Position numbers and translations under genes: made by a program
Notes under the pieces: generated by a model
Seen by the model: only the letters and a program-made list of their open reading frames with translations
What the model was told of the DNA's origin: nothing
Database searches by the model: none
Source of the DNA: Chrysochromulina tobinii
Lineage: Eukaryota > Haptophyta > Prymnesiales > Chrysochromulinaceae
NCBI GenBank assembly: GCA_001275005.1
Contig: JWZX01003345.1
Location: 1-64,000, forward strand
Direction: 5' to 3'
DNA: 64,000 nt
Shown: positions 1 to 9,055 of the stretch, piece after piece
How positions within the stretch are numbered: position 1 is the first letter of the stretch
How the letters are laid out: every line of letters starts with the position of its first letter

Positions 1-137
1 AAGCCTACCTCAAGATGAGTACTCTTACCATCATAGAATGGTTAAGGTCACGGCAAGACTAGCCGTTTGATAGGTATCAGGTGTAAGTACAGTAATGTAT
101 TTAGCTGAGATATACTAATAGACCGAATGCTTGACTT
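1..137 (+). rRNA. rrl: 23S rRNA, 3' end only
   Basis: This is the last ~137 bases of the large-subunit ribosomal RNA; the gene starts before the window. The stretch ending in GACCGAATGCTTGAC just before position 137 is the typical 3' terminus of bacterial and plastid 23S rRNA, and a 5S gene follows about 30 bases downstream, as in rRNA operons. The exact 3' end is estimated. Confidence 0.9.
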
Positions 138-164
138 TACTTAATTTCAAAATTTCAATTCTTT

Positions 165-287
165 GGCTTAGACGTTTTATAGCGTAATGGACCCACATCG
201 AACCATTTCGAACTCGATAGTGAAACGTTACAGCGGTGAAAATACTAAAAGGGGGGCCTTTTGGGAAGATAACACAATGTCTAAGTC
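165..287 (+). rRNA. rrf: 5S rRNA
   Basis: The 5S ribosomal RNA follows the 23S gene in the plastid rRNA operon. Its ends pair to form helix I: GGCTTAGAC at 165-173 with GTCTAAGTC at 279-287 (one G-U). The internal CCCACATCGAACCATTTCGAACTCG-like region around 190-215 matches the conserved loop B/C area. The length of about 123 nt is normal. The ends are inferred from pairing and could be off by a base or two. Confidence 0.92.
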
Positions 288-318
288 TTTATTATTTTTA
301 TAATTTGAGTCCTTTAAA

Positions 319-669
319 ATGACTTCATATGCAATCGTACAAGCTAGCGGTAAGCAATTTTGGGTGGAAGAAAATAAATTCTACGATTTTGATAAACTAC
401 CGTTAGACAAAGGTGATAAGTTTAATATTAATCAAATATTATTAGTAAACCAACAAGATAGTGTTTCCGTGGGTACTCCCTATCTAGATTCAGAATTCTC
501 AGTTGAAGCTACTGTTTTAAGGCATCTATCGGGACCTAAAGTTAGAGTTTATAAGATGCGACCAAAGAAGAAAACTAGAAAGACTTTTGGAAGTCGCCGA
601 AGTTTAACACGCGTGTTAATTAATTCAATTTATAAAAAAGCCGATAGTAGTGTTTCGTGTTTTATGTAG
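319..669 (+). CDS. rpl21: 50S ribosomal protein L21
   Basis: Large-subunit ribosomal protein that binds 23S rRNA. The 116-residue product has the L21 N-terminus (YAIVQASGKQFWVEE) and the basic RNA-binding stretch KMRPKKKTRKTFGSRRS near residues 76-95, with the usual LTRVLINSI ending and a short tail. ATG start at 319, 32 nt after the 5S gene. It heads a short run of L21, L20 and L27 genes on the same strand just behind the rRNA operon and may share read-through transcription from it. Identification is secure. Confidence 0.95.
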   Translation: MTSYAIVQASGKQFWVEENKFYDFDKLPLDKGDKFNINQILLVNQQDSVSVGTPYLDSEFSVEATVLRHLSGPKVRVYKMRPKKKTRKTFGSRRSLTRVLINSIYKKADSSVSCFM

Positions 670-690
670 TAAAAATTATTTGTATTATTT

Positions 691-1041
691 ATGGTTAGAG
701 TAAAAAGAGGTAATGTCTCGAGAAATAGGCACAAAAAAATCTTAAAATTTGCAAAGGGTTTTAAGGGCGCACACTCGAGAATATTTCGTACAGCAAATGG
801 TCAAGTAATGAAAGCTTTAGTCTATTCTTACGTTGGTAGGAAAAGACGCAAACAAGATTTTAAAAAATTATGGGTATGTCGTGTAAACGCTGCTTCAAGA
901 AGCGAAGGTTTAAATTACAGTCGTTTACAGAACTTATTAAAAAAATCTTCTATTGAACTGAATGTGAAGATGTTAGCTCAGCTTTCAGTTTTAGATCGAG
1001 AAACTTTCTCGTACGTACTACAAAAGGCAAAATCTGTATAA
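691..1041 (+). CDS. rpl20: 50S ribosomal protein L20
   Basis: Large-subunit protein needed early in 50S assembly. The 116-residue product is typical in length and carries the family signature: basic N-terminus [19 protein letters not shown], then [15 protein letters not shown] and the [19 protein letters not shown] segment (about residues 50-70). It lies 21 nt after rpl21 and 22 nt before rpl27, so the three genes are likely co-transcribed. No irregularity is seen. Confidence 0.96.
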   Translation: MVRVKRGNVSRNRHKKILKFAKGFKGAHSRIFRTANGQVMKALVYSYVGRKRRKQDFKKLWVCRVNAASRSEGLNYSRLQNLLKKSSIELNVKMLAQLSVLDRETFSYVLQKAKSV

Positions 1042-1063
1042 AAATAATTATTAAAAAAAAGGC

Positions 1064-1309
1064 ATGGCACACAAAAAAGGAGCTGGAAGTACTAAAAACG
1101 GACGTGATTCTAATTCGAAGAGGCTAGGTATTAAAGTTTACGGTAATCAGCCAGTTAAAGCTGGGGGTATTGTTGTTCGTCAACGTGGTCTTACATTTAA
1201 GCCTGGTAAAGGCGTTATGGTTGGAAATGATTATACAATCTTTGCTGTCCAAGACGGGGTTGTACATTTTGAAAACGATAAAAATTCTAAATTTATAAGT
1301 GTACTTTAA
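1064..1309 (+). CDS. rpl27: 50S ribosomal protein L27
   Basis: Large-subunit protein whose N-terminus reaches the peptidyl-transferase centre. The 81-residue product starts [16 protein letters not shown], the typical plastid/bacterial L27 N-terminus without a cleavable extension, followed by [16 protein letters not shown] and [15 protein letters not shown]. It is last in the rpl21-rpl20-rpl27 run and is followed directly by a perfect hairpin with a T run at 1320-1363, which probably ends the transcript. Confidence 0.97.
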   Translation: MAHKKGAGSTKNGRDSNSKRLGIKVYGNQPVKAGGIVVRQRGLTFKPGKGVMVGNDYTIFAVQDGVVHFENDKNSKFISVL

Positions 1310-1319
1310 TGTTTAAAGT

Positions 1320-1363
1320 AAAAAAAACAGATGTTACAGCTAACTGTAACATCTGTTTTTTTT
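1320..1363. terminator. Hairpin between convergent rpl27 and rbcS
   Basis: A perfect inverted repeat (arms 1320-1339 and 1344-1363, core CAGATGTTACAG, four-base loop) has A and T runs on its flanks, so it looks like an intrinsic terminator or 3'-end stabiliser in either direction. It sits between the end of rpl27 (+) and the end of rbcS (-). Confidence 0.75.
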
Positions 1364-1378
1364 TCTAAACTTTAAGGT

Positions 1379-1798
1379 TTAGTAACGCTCACCTTCTGGC
1401 TTAGCACAAGGTGCATAAGCTTCGATAGTGTAAACTAGCTGACGACCAGCAACCTCTTGACGTACAAGTCTGAAACCTGGTTCATACGCAGGGCGCTGAA
1501 CGATGAATGATAGTACACAAGACTCAGTACCACGAGTGTTATCAAATGCAGAGATCTTGATGTAGTAGTTTGGCTTAGCCTTACGAGCCATATTAAGCTC
1601 GAAAAGAATCGCTGCAGGATCTTTGATATCGAAAAGTGGAAGACCCCACATTTCCCAGTAACTGTTACGAGGGTGTGGATCATCTGTGTACTCGATAGAA
1701 ACCGCCCAAGACTTATCGATCGCGTATTGGATCTGCTTAGTGATTTGCGCATCAGTTAGGTCAGGAAGAAAAGAGAATGCTCCTTGAGTTAGTTTCAT
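1379..1798 (-). CDS. rbcS: Rubisco small subunit (red type)
   Basis: Small subunit of ribulose-1,5-bisphosphate carboxylase in the stroma. The 139-residue protein begins [19 protein letters not shown] and has [21 protein letters not shown]-type residues near 36-54. It carries the C-terminal extension typical of red-type (form ID) small subunits. Plastid location of rbcS is itself a red-lineage trait. It lies downstream of rbcL (94 nt gap) on the same strand, so the two form an operon. AGGAGT about 6 nt before the ATG is a good ribosome-binding site. A hairpin at 1320-1363 follows it. Confidence 0.97.
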   Translation of the reverse strand: [139 protein letters not shown]

Positions 1799-1892
1799 TA
1801 TGTACTCCTTAAATGAAAATTAATTAATATTATTCGTGTTTCTAGCATTTACCTAAACTAGCCCACGAGGACTAGTTTTCGGTTAGATAGGA

Positions 1893-3476
<1,584 letters not shown>

Positions 3477-3606
3477 TTATAAAATAAGATATCACGAAAT
3501 AGTCGCTTGTAACAAACACCGTTATTTATAATATAGATAAATATATTTAATATTTTAATTAAAAATCCTTACAATCCAATATATATATATATTGGATTTA
3601 CGTTAT

Positions 3607-3679
3607 TGCCAGGATCCAGATTTGAACTGGAGACACGAGGATTTTCAATCCACTGCTCTACCAACTGAGCTATCCCGGC
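3607..3679 (-). tRNA. trnF(GAA): tRNA-Phe (GAA)
   Basis: On the minus strand the gene begins GCCGGGATAGCTCAG and folds into a normal cloverleaf. The acceptor arms GCCGGGA/TCCTGGC pair (one G-U), the anticodon loop reads TTGAAAA with GAA, the T-loop is TTCAAAT, and the discriminator base is A. It lies between rbcL and ccs1, which are divergent. Confidence 0.95.
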
Positions 3680-3749
3680 TTGTTTGCTTATTTAAAGTTC
3701 TCATAGGATAATAATATAAGAAGTAACTTTTGACAAGTAGAAAATTTAA

Positions 3750-5057
3750 ATGAAAAATAAGTACCTTACTACAATAGCTAAAAAATTAGCAAATTTACAA
3801 TTAGCAATAAGTTTACTATTTACTATTGGCCTTATTATTGCTATAGGTACGATTATAGAACAAGATCAGTCTCTTAATTTTTATAAACAAAATTATTCGG
3901 ATATATCACCTATGTTTGGTTTTTTAACCTGGAAAATTATCATCTTTTTGGGTTTGGATAAAATTTATACTGTATGGTGGTTTTTAGTGCTTTTAGGACT
4001 GTTTGCAGCTTCACTTTTATCATGTACTTTAACAACCCAGTTACCTTCTATTAAAACGTTCAAAATTTGGAAGTTTTATAACAAACCGGTTCAGTTAAAG
4101 AGCTTGAGTATCACGGATACGTTAGATCGAGGTTTATTTAATTCGTTTGCTTATTACTGTAATGATAATAATTATCATTTTTTTCGCCAAAATAAAAAAG
4201 GTTACGCATATTCCGGACTATTGGGCCGCGTGGCTCCCGCAGTAGTCCACATAAGCATTATTTTACTATTAATAGGTTCGACTTTTGGTTCATTGGGTGG
4301 TTATACAGCACAGCAGTTTGTTCCACGAGGTGAAATTACCCATATACAAAATTTAACAAAATTTGGTAATATAAGCTCTTTACCAAATGATCTTTCATTT
4401 CGTATTAATGATTTTTGGATTACTTATACAAAAGATCTAAAAACAGACCAATTTTATTCCGATTTATCCTTGTTAACCAATCAAGGAAAAGAACTAAAAA
4501 GGAAAACTATTTTTGTTAATGAGCCGTTATTATATAACAATATCGCCTTATATCAAACAGATTGGGATATCGTGGGGTTAAAAGTTAAATTACCAAACAA
4601 TGAAATTTTTCAGATACCGGTTAAAAAAATTACTAAAGGTAGTCGTAAATTTTGGTTTTGTTCATTGCCAGTAGATAAATTCCTAGGTAAAACGCTATCT
4701 GTCGTTATAAATGATTTAAACGGACAATTTTTTATTTATGATTCTAAAGGTATCTTGCTACAACAATCACGTATAGGTGACTCGGTTTATTTAAGTGACG
4801 ACTTAAATATTCAATTTTTATCTTTCTTAACTAATACTGGACTTCAAATAAAATCCGATCCAGGTATAAACACAGTATATCTATCTTTTTTATTACTTAT
4901 GTTAAGTATTTACGTAAGTTTCTTTACATATTCGCAAATTTGGTTGGTTGAATCTACACAGAAAATTATTGTTGGAGGTACCTCAAATCGGGCTGTTTTA
5001 TTCTTCCAACAGCAATTTAGAAAAATTTTTAAACGCGTTACAAAAGTAGTCCGTTAA
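3750..5057 (+). CDS. ccs1: Cytochrome c biogenesis protein Ccs1 (CcsB/Ycf44)
   Basis: Membrane component of the system II pathway that delivers and attaches haem to apocytochromes c on the lumen side of the thylakoid, working with CcsA (encoded here at 43747-44700). The 435-residue product has the ResB/Ccs1 plan: two N-terminal membrane segments (about 15-35 and 65-92), a third near 165-185, a large lumenal domain, and a last membrane segment near 380-395. The motif AIGTIIEQ (near 31-38) is characteristic. Clients encoded in this window include cytochrome c550 (psbV). Length is normal for the family. Confidence 0.93.
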   Translation: MKNKYLTTIAKKLANLQLAISLLFTIGLIIAIGTIIEQDQSLNFYKQNYSDISPMFGFLTWKIIIFLGLDKIYTVWWFLVLLGLFAASLLSCTLTTQLPSIKTFKIWKFYNKPVQLKSLSITDTLDRGLFNSFAYYCNDNNYHFFRQNKKGYAYSGLLGRVAPAVVHISIILLLIGSTFGSLGGYTAQQFVPRGEITHIQNLTKFGNISSLPNDLSFRINDFWITYTKDLKTDQFYSDLSLLTNQGKELKRKTIFVNEPLLYNNIALYQTDWDIVGLKVKLPNNEIFQIPVKKITKGSRKFWFCSLPVDKFLGKTLSVVINDLNGQFFIYDSKGILLQQSRIGDSVYLSDDLNIQFLSFLTNTGLQIKSDPGINTVYLSFLLLMLSIYVSFFTYSQIWLVESTQKIIVGGTSNRAVLFFQQQFRKIFKRVTKVVR

Positions 5058-5169
5058 CTTAAAGTCGTGTAGTTAAAATATGCTCTATTATAATAATAAT
5101 TTATGAAGCGATATATAATATTAACCAAATAGTTTATTAATAATCAAAGTTTTTAAAAATATTTTTATT

Positions 5170-5724
5170 ATGAAGCGCTTTTTTGCTATCTTAATTGCAG
5201 TACTAACTTCTGTGGGCGTACCTAGTTTAGCTTTGGCTGATGTAAGTGGTTTAGTACCTTGTAAAGATTCTGCAGTTTTTAAAAAACGACTAGACGGTAG
5301 TGTAAAAAAACTTACTGCTCGTTTAGAAAAGTATGAAGAGGGTACTCCAGCGTATTTAGCACTGGAAGCACAAATTGAAGGAACGAAAACTCGTTTTGAT
5401 AAATACGGTAAACAAGGTTTATTGTGCGGTAACGATGGTTTACCTCATTTAATTGCAGATGGTAGACCTAGTCATGCAGGAGAATTCATAGTTCCTGGTA
5501 TTTGTTTCCTTTATATTGCAGGTTATACTGGTTGGGCTGGTCGTAGTTATTTACAATTTGCAAAAAAGACGGATAAACCTAATGAAAATGAAATAATCAT
5601 TAATGTCCCTGTGGCAATAGGTATGATGTCTGCAAGTTTCCTTAGGCCGGTAGCCGCTTGGAAAGAACTAGTTTCCGACGAGTTACTAGTGCCAAGTAAT
5701 GAAGTGACAGTATCCCCTCGTTAA
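5170..5724 (+). CDS. psaF: Photosystem I subunit III (PsaF)
   Basis: Photosystem I subunit on the lumen side, docking plastocyanin or cytochrome c6. The 184-residue precursor has a signal peptide (about residues 1-23, ending LALA before DVSGLVPC), as expected for a protein exported into the lumen. Then follow a lysine-rich helix (FKKRLDGSVKKLTARL, the donor-docking region), the DGRPSHAGEFIVPG segment and a membrane helix. psaJ follows after 33 nt, the usual psaF-psaJ pair. The gene is in the nucleus in green plants but plastid-encoded in the red lineage. Confidence 0.97.
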   Translation: MKRFFAILIAVLTSVGVPSLALADVSGLVPCKDSAVFKKRLDGSVKKLTARLEKYEEGTPAYLALEAQIEGTKTRFDKYGKQGLLCGNDGLPHLIADGRPSHAGEFIVPGICFLYIAGYTGWAGRSYLQFAKKTDKPNENEIIINVPVAIGMMSASFLRPVAAWKELVSDELLVPSNEVTVSPR

Positions 5725-5757
5725 ATTATCGATTTATTGACATACAAAGTTAAACTC

Positions 5758-5889
5758 ATGGATCAAAACCTACTTAAATATTTATCAACAGCTCCGGTAC
5801 TTGCAACTGCTTGGCTTAGTTTTACGGCTGCTTTTATAATCGAAATTCAACGTTACGCACCCGATACATTATCGTTTTCACCTTATTAA
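5758..5889 (+). CDS. psaJ: Photosystem I subunit IX (PsaJ)
   Basis: Small single-helix photosystem I subunit beside PsaF. The 43-residue protein reads [20 protein letters not shown] onward and ends [12 protein letters not shown]; the central hydrophobic helix runs about residues 12-31. N-terminus, [11 protein letters not shown] region and length are typical. It lies directly behind psaF and is followed by a hairpin at 5901-5958. Confidence 0.97.
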   Translation: MDQNLLKYLSTAPVLATAWLSFTAAFIIEIQRYAPDTLSFSPY

Positions 5890-5900
5890 AGGTTCTTTAT

Positions 5901-5958
5901 AAAACCCTTGTTACTTGTTCAATATTTCTAAGAAATGTGCAAGTAACTTGGGGTTTTT
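5901..5958 (+). terminator. Hairpin downstream of psaJ
   Basis: Arms AAAACCCTTGTTACTTG (5901-5917) and CAAGTAACTTGGGGTTTTT (from 5940) pair with one internal mismatch and end in a T run. It fits a 3'-end hairpin for the psaF-psaJ transcript. Confidence 0.65.
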
Positions 5959-6004
5959 AATTTTTTAGGCTTCCATTAAATAATGTAAAACCTTAAAATA
6001 TTAA

Positions 6005-6949
6005 GTGGTTAAAGTTCGCAAATTACGTACACCCAAATTACAGCTCCTAACAGCCAATCTTTTTACTAGGATTTCTTATAAAATTAATTTTATTAGTAGT
6101 AAGAACGGTGACCAATCCGTATTGGCGATCGATATCTTAAAAAAGGAGGTACAAAAAGATTTACTCCACATTACAAGCCAAAACTTAGAAAAAACTTATC
6201 GGGAACTTTTAGGCCATAAATCACCACAGCTAAATATGCAATTAAATGGTGAAGCAATTTTTATCCTACTACTAAAAGAAATATGTGATAGTTTTTTAAT
6301 AAAGCAATATGGTTGTGATGTTCGGTTAAAATTGAATGAGTTTACAAAATCTTTTTATGTTAAAAATCTACTCGAAGAGATAGACATTATTTTTAAGGTA
6401 CCTTTTTATGCTATTTTAAACAGTAAAGCGGCGGAATTTCTCTTAGTTTATTACCCTGTTTATAATTACGCATCTGAAAATTTTTTAGAGGCTTTGATTG
6501 ATCATCTAGTTATTGAAATTGCGAATTGTGTAGCGTATGTGACACTGGTAAACTTTTCCTTCCTCTATTCCTTTCGACAAACTCTGTATCGATCTAAATT
6601 TTTATCTTTGCGGAACTTTGAGCAATTTAAGAACAACCTAATTTGGCAAGTACGAATAAAAATTTATATTCAACGACCGACGTCGTTTTATAGTAGTTCT
6701 TATAGACTTTTTTTGTTAAGAACTACAGGAATTTACACTAGAACAATTTATGCAAATAGACCACAATACTTTAACTCACTTACTAAATTTCCTCTTTTTG
6801 TTGTAACTATTGTTGAGTTGAAAGATTTTATTGGAAGTCGGTTTGATGAGTTAGTTTACTTTTTAAGTAAGGGTTTACGCTTTATCTTAACATCTGTTTT
6901 GGGGCAGTTTATTGGATTAGTATGGCGTGGAATTAGAGAAGGTCTATAG
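6005..6949 (+). CDS. ycf55: Ycf55-like conserved plastid protein
   Basis: The 314-residue product has unknown biochemical function. I assign it to Ycf55 (DUF3685 family) from its C-terminal half: FYSSSYRLFLLRTTGIYTRTIYANR (about 226-250), then VELKDFIGSRFDELVYFLSKG and VLGQFIGLVWRGIREGL, which resemble the conserved end of red-lineage Ycf55. The N-terminal half is poorly conserved and I recognise no motif there. The only long-frame start is GTG at 6005, preceded immediately by an in-frame TAA; no clear ribosome-binding site is seen, so a downstream start is possible. It lies between psaJ and petL. Confidence 0.7.
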   Translation: MVKVRKLRTPKLQLLTANLFTRISYKINFISSKNGDQSVLAIDILKKEVQKDLLHITSQNLEKTYRELLGHKSPQLNMQLNGEAIFILLLKEICDSFLIKQYGCDVRLKLNEFTKSFYVKNLLEEIDIIFKVPFYAILNSKAAEFLLVYYPVYNYASENFLEALIDHLVIEIANCVAYVTLVNFSFLYSFRQTLYRSKFLSLRNFEQFKNNLIWQVRIKIYIQRPTSFYSSSYRLFLLRTTGIYTRTIYANRPQYFNSLTKFPLFVVTIVELKDFIGSRFDELVYFLSKGLRFILTSVLGQFIGLVWRGIREGL

Positions 6950-7064
6950 AAGTAAACTGTTAATTAAGGATTTTAGGTAAGAAAAATAGAGGTTCAAATA
7001 GGCTTTACGTATGATATCATATTACCATACTAAAAATTATAATTTTTATTTATTTGAAGACTTT

Positions 7065-7160
7065 ATGAATACCCTTATTGGTTACATTTTATTAATGACG
7101 CTAATGTTTAGCTTAGCTGCAGGGCTTTACTTTGGTTTAAAGACAATCAGACTGATCTAG
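7065..7160 (+). CDS. petL: Cytochrome b6f subunit PetL (Ycf7)
   Basis: A 31-residue single-helix membrane protein reading MNTLIGYILLMTLMFSLAAG and ending LYFGLKTIRLI. The GY start, one hydrophobic helix and the GLYFGL..I.LI ending fit PetL of algae and cyanobacteria, a peripheral subunit stabilising the b6f dimer. Other tiny photosystem proteins fit less well (PsaM and PsaI are found elsewhere in the window). A long hairpin at 7172-7215 follows. Confidence 0.82.
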   Translation: MNTLIGYILLMTLMFSLAAGLYFGLKTIRLI

Positions 7161-7171
7161 CCAACCAATAT

Positions 7172-7215
7172 TTCTACAGAATAAATAAAATTACTTTTAT
7201 TTAATTTCTGTAGAA
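7172..7215. terminator. Hairpin downstream of petL
   Basis: Outer arms TTCTACAGAA (7172-7181) and TTCTGTAGAA (7206-7215) enclose a second inner inverted repeat AAATAAAA/TTTTATTT, giving one long imperfect hairpin. It probably defines the 3' end of the petL transcript. The rest of the gap to ycf4 (7216-7373) is AT-rich and shows no gene. Confidence 0.6.
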
Positions 7216-7373
7216 TTATTAAGCTTATAGTTTTTTGGCGATTTTCTCAAACTAATTTATCTAAGATTACACTTAGTAAAAAATATACGACAAAAGGGTT
7301 TAACGAGCATAACGTTTACACCCTATTCAAAATAATTTAAATTACTATGGCGTGAAAGCCATACATTTTGCTC

Positions 7374-7931
7374 ATGAATTATGACGAACAAAATTCAGTC
7401 CTTAAAACAAATATTGCGGGTTCACGGCAATTAAGTAATATTTTTTGGGCTTTAACTGTTAGCTTAGGGGGTATGGGTTTCTTTTTAACCGGTTTATCCA
7501 GCTTTTTTAATAAAAATTTACTCCTTTTTTCAGATTCTACAGAAATTGCCTTTATACCACAAGGAATAGTGCTATTGTTTTATGGAACAGTCGGTTCAAT
7601 TTTGGGTCTTTTTCTACTTTTGACTATTTGGTGGAATGTTGGATTTGGCTATAATGAGTATGATAGATTTTCGCAAAAGGTTACGATTTATCGAAAGGGT
7701 TTTCCTGGGAAAACTCAAGAATTAACCTTTACTTTTGGGTTCAATGAAATAAAATCTATAAAAATGAGGATTAAAGACGGACTTAATCCAAAGCGTCAAT
7801 TATTACTTTGTTTAACGGATAATCGTGAGATTCCTTTAACAGGTATAGAACAGCCTACTGCATTAAACAAAATTGAAAGTGAGGCAATTACTTTAGCGAA
7901 GTACTTAAACGTATTTCTTGAAACGGAATAA
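7374..7931 (+). CDS. ycf4: Photosystem I assembly protein Ycf4
   Basis: Thylakoid membrane protein needed to assemble photosystem I. From the ATG at 7374 it has 185 residues, the family length; an in-frame TTG two codons earlier is a less likely start. Two membrane helices are visible (about 22-42 and 65-87), the latter followed by WWNVGFGYNEYDRF. Then come FPGKTQELTFTFGFNEIKSIKM and a C-terminal stromal domain with DNREIPLTGIEQP. These are typical Ycf4 landmarks. The partner assembly factor Ycf3 is encoded at 59074. Confidence 0.93.
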   Translation: MNYDEQNSVLKTNIAGSRQLSNIFWALTVSLGGMGFFLTGLSSFFNKNLLLFSDSTEIAFIPQGIVLLFYGTVGSILGLFLLLTIWWNVGFGYNEYDRFSQKVTIYRKGFPGKTQELTFTFGFNEIKSIKMRIKDGLNPKRQLLLCLTDNREIPLTGIEQPTALNKIESEAITLAKYLNVFLETE

Positions 7932-7986
7932 ACCATTAGCTAACAAACACATCTAAAATTAGATTAATTTTTAATTTGATTGAAAT

Positions 7987-8061
7987 GGGCGAACGACGGG
8001 AATCGAACCCGCGAATGCTGGAACCACAACCCAGTGCCTTAACCACTTGGCTACGCTCGCC
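7987..8061 (-). tRNA. trnH(GUG): tRNA-His (GUG)
   Basis: On the minus strand it reads GGCGAGCGTAGCCAAGTGG and forms a cloverleaf. Acceptor GGCGAGC pairs with GTTCGCC (one G-U), the anticodon loop TTGTGGT holds GTG, and the T-loop is TTCGATT. The base after the acceptor is C, the expected histidine discriminator. Confidence 0.95.
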
Positions 8062-8203
8062 GAAATATGGAGCTTTATTAAACTACATGATTAATAATAT
8101 CATATTACGTACCATTTTGCCCAGATCTTTAAGTTATTCTTGTTATTTTTAATAACAAACATAAAAGGATGAGGACGTCTATTTCTTCCGAAGCACCGAT
8201 AAG

Positions 8204-8923
8204 ATGGGGATGTACAACGAAAAGATATTAATTGTTGAGGAAGATGTTATTACCCGTAGGGTCTTACAACGAAGATTAATCTTCCTTGGTTATATTGTTA
8301 CTTCCGTTTCAAATGGGAAAGACGCACTACGTCTCCTTAAAACGGAATCTCCTAATTTAATAATACTTGATTTAATACTTCCAAATTTTGATGGCTATGA
8401 AGTCTGTTTTAAAATTAGGCAAATTTCCAAAGCCCCAGTCATTATGATAACTGGGTTAAAAAATATACCAAATGGTGTTAAATTCTTTGAATTAGGTGCG
8501 GATGACTATTTAATGAAACCCTTTTCCCTTAAAGAATTGGAGTTACGTATAAGGTCCACATTAAAAAGAGCTCCCCCAGGGCACATTTACGTCCAGACGC
8601 CAAGAAGATATACGAATATGATGCAAGTTGGTGCACTTTCTATTGAGTGGTCTCAGCGAAAGGTGTTTAAAAACCAAAATCAACTTAAATTAACTACACT
8701 TGAATTCAGTCTTTTAGAACTTTTATTTGATCATGCGGGTAAACCCTTGTCACGTAAAATAATATTAAACAATATTTGGGGCTACACTCCCGAACGTGAC
8801 GTTGATATGCGTATGGTAGATGTTCATATTTCTAGACTTCGCTCGAAATTAGAAGACAATTCACGTAAACCTAACTTTATTTTAACCGTTCGTGGTCGAG
8901 GTTATTTGTTTCGAGCGTATTAA
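8204..8923 (+). CDS. ycf27: OmpR-type response regulator Ycf27 (RpaB-like)
   Basis: Two-component DNA-binding regulator. The 239-residue product has an N-terminal receiver domain (about 6-122) with the acidic pair E12/E13-D14, phospho-acceptor D56 in LIILDLILP, and the conserved lysine K105 in DDYLMKPFS. A C-terminal winged-helix OmpR/PhoB domain (about 138-237) includes RGRGYLFRAY at the end. In cyanobacteria the relative RpaB controls photosynthesis genes. It is transcribed toward rpoB. No histidine kinase gene is in the window. ATG at 8204 or 8210 could be used. Confidence 0.92.
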   Translation: MGMYNEKILIVEEDVITRRVLQRRLIFLGYIVTSVSNGKDALRLLKTESPNLIILDLILPNFDGYEVCFKIRQISKAPVIMITGLKNIPNGVKFFELGADDYLMKPFSLKELELRIRSTLKRAPPGHIYVQTPRRYTNMMQVGALSIEWSQRKVFKNQNQLKLTTLEFSLLELLFDHAGKPLSRKIILNNIWGYTPERDVDMRMVDVHISRLRSKLEDNSRKPNFILTVRGRGYLFRAY

Positions 8924-9055
8924 GTTTGTGTTATTTAAAGACCGTCTCGAGTCTTTGCATAACAAAACAATTGGAATAAAGAAAAGTGTACCAGGATACC
9001 AATTTCCCTACTACTAAACCTTTGAATTACCAAAAGCTGACATAAAAACGCATAA

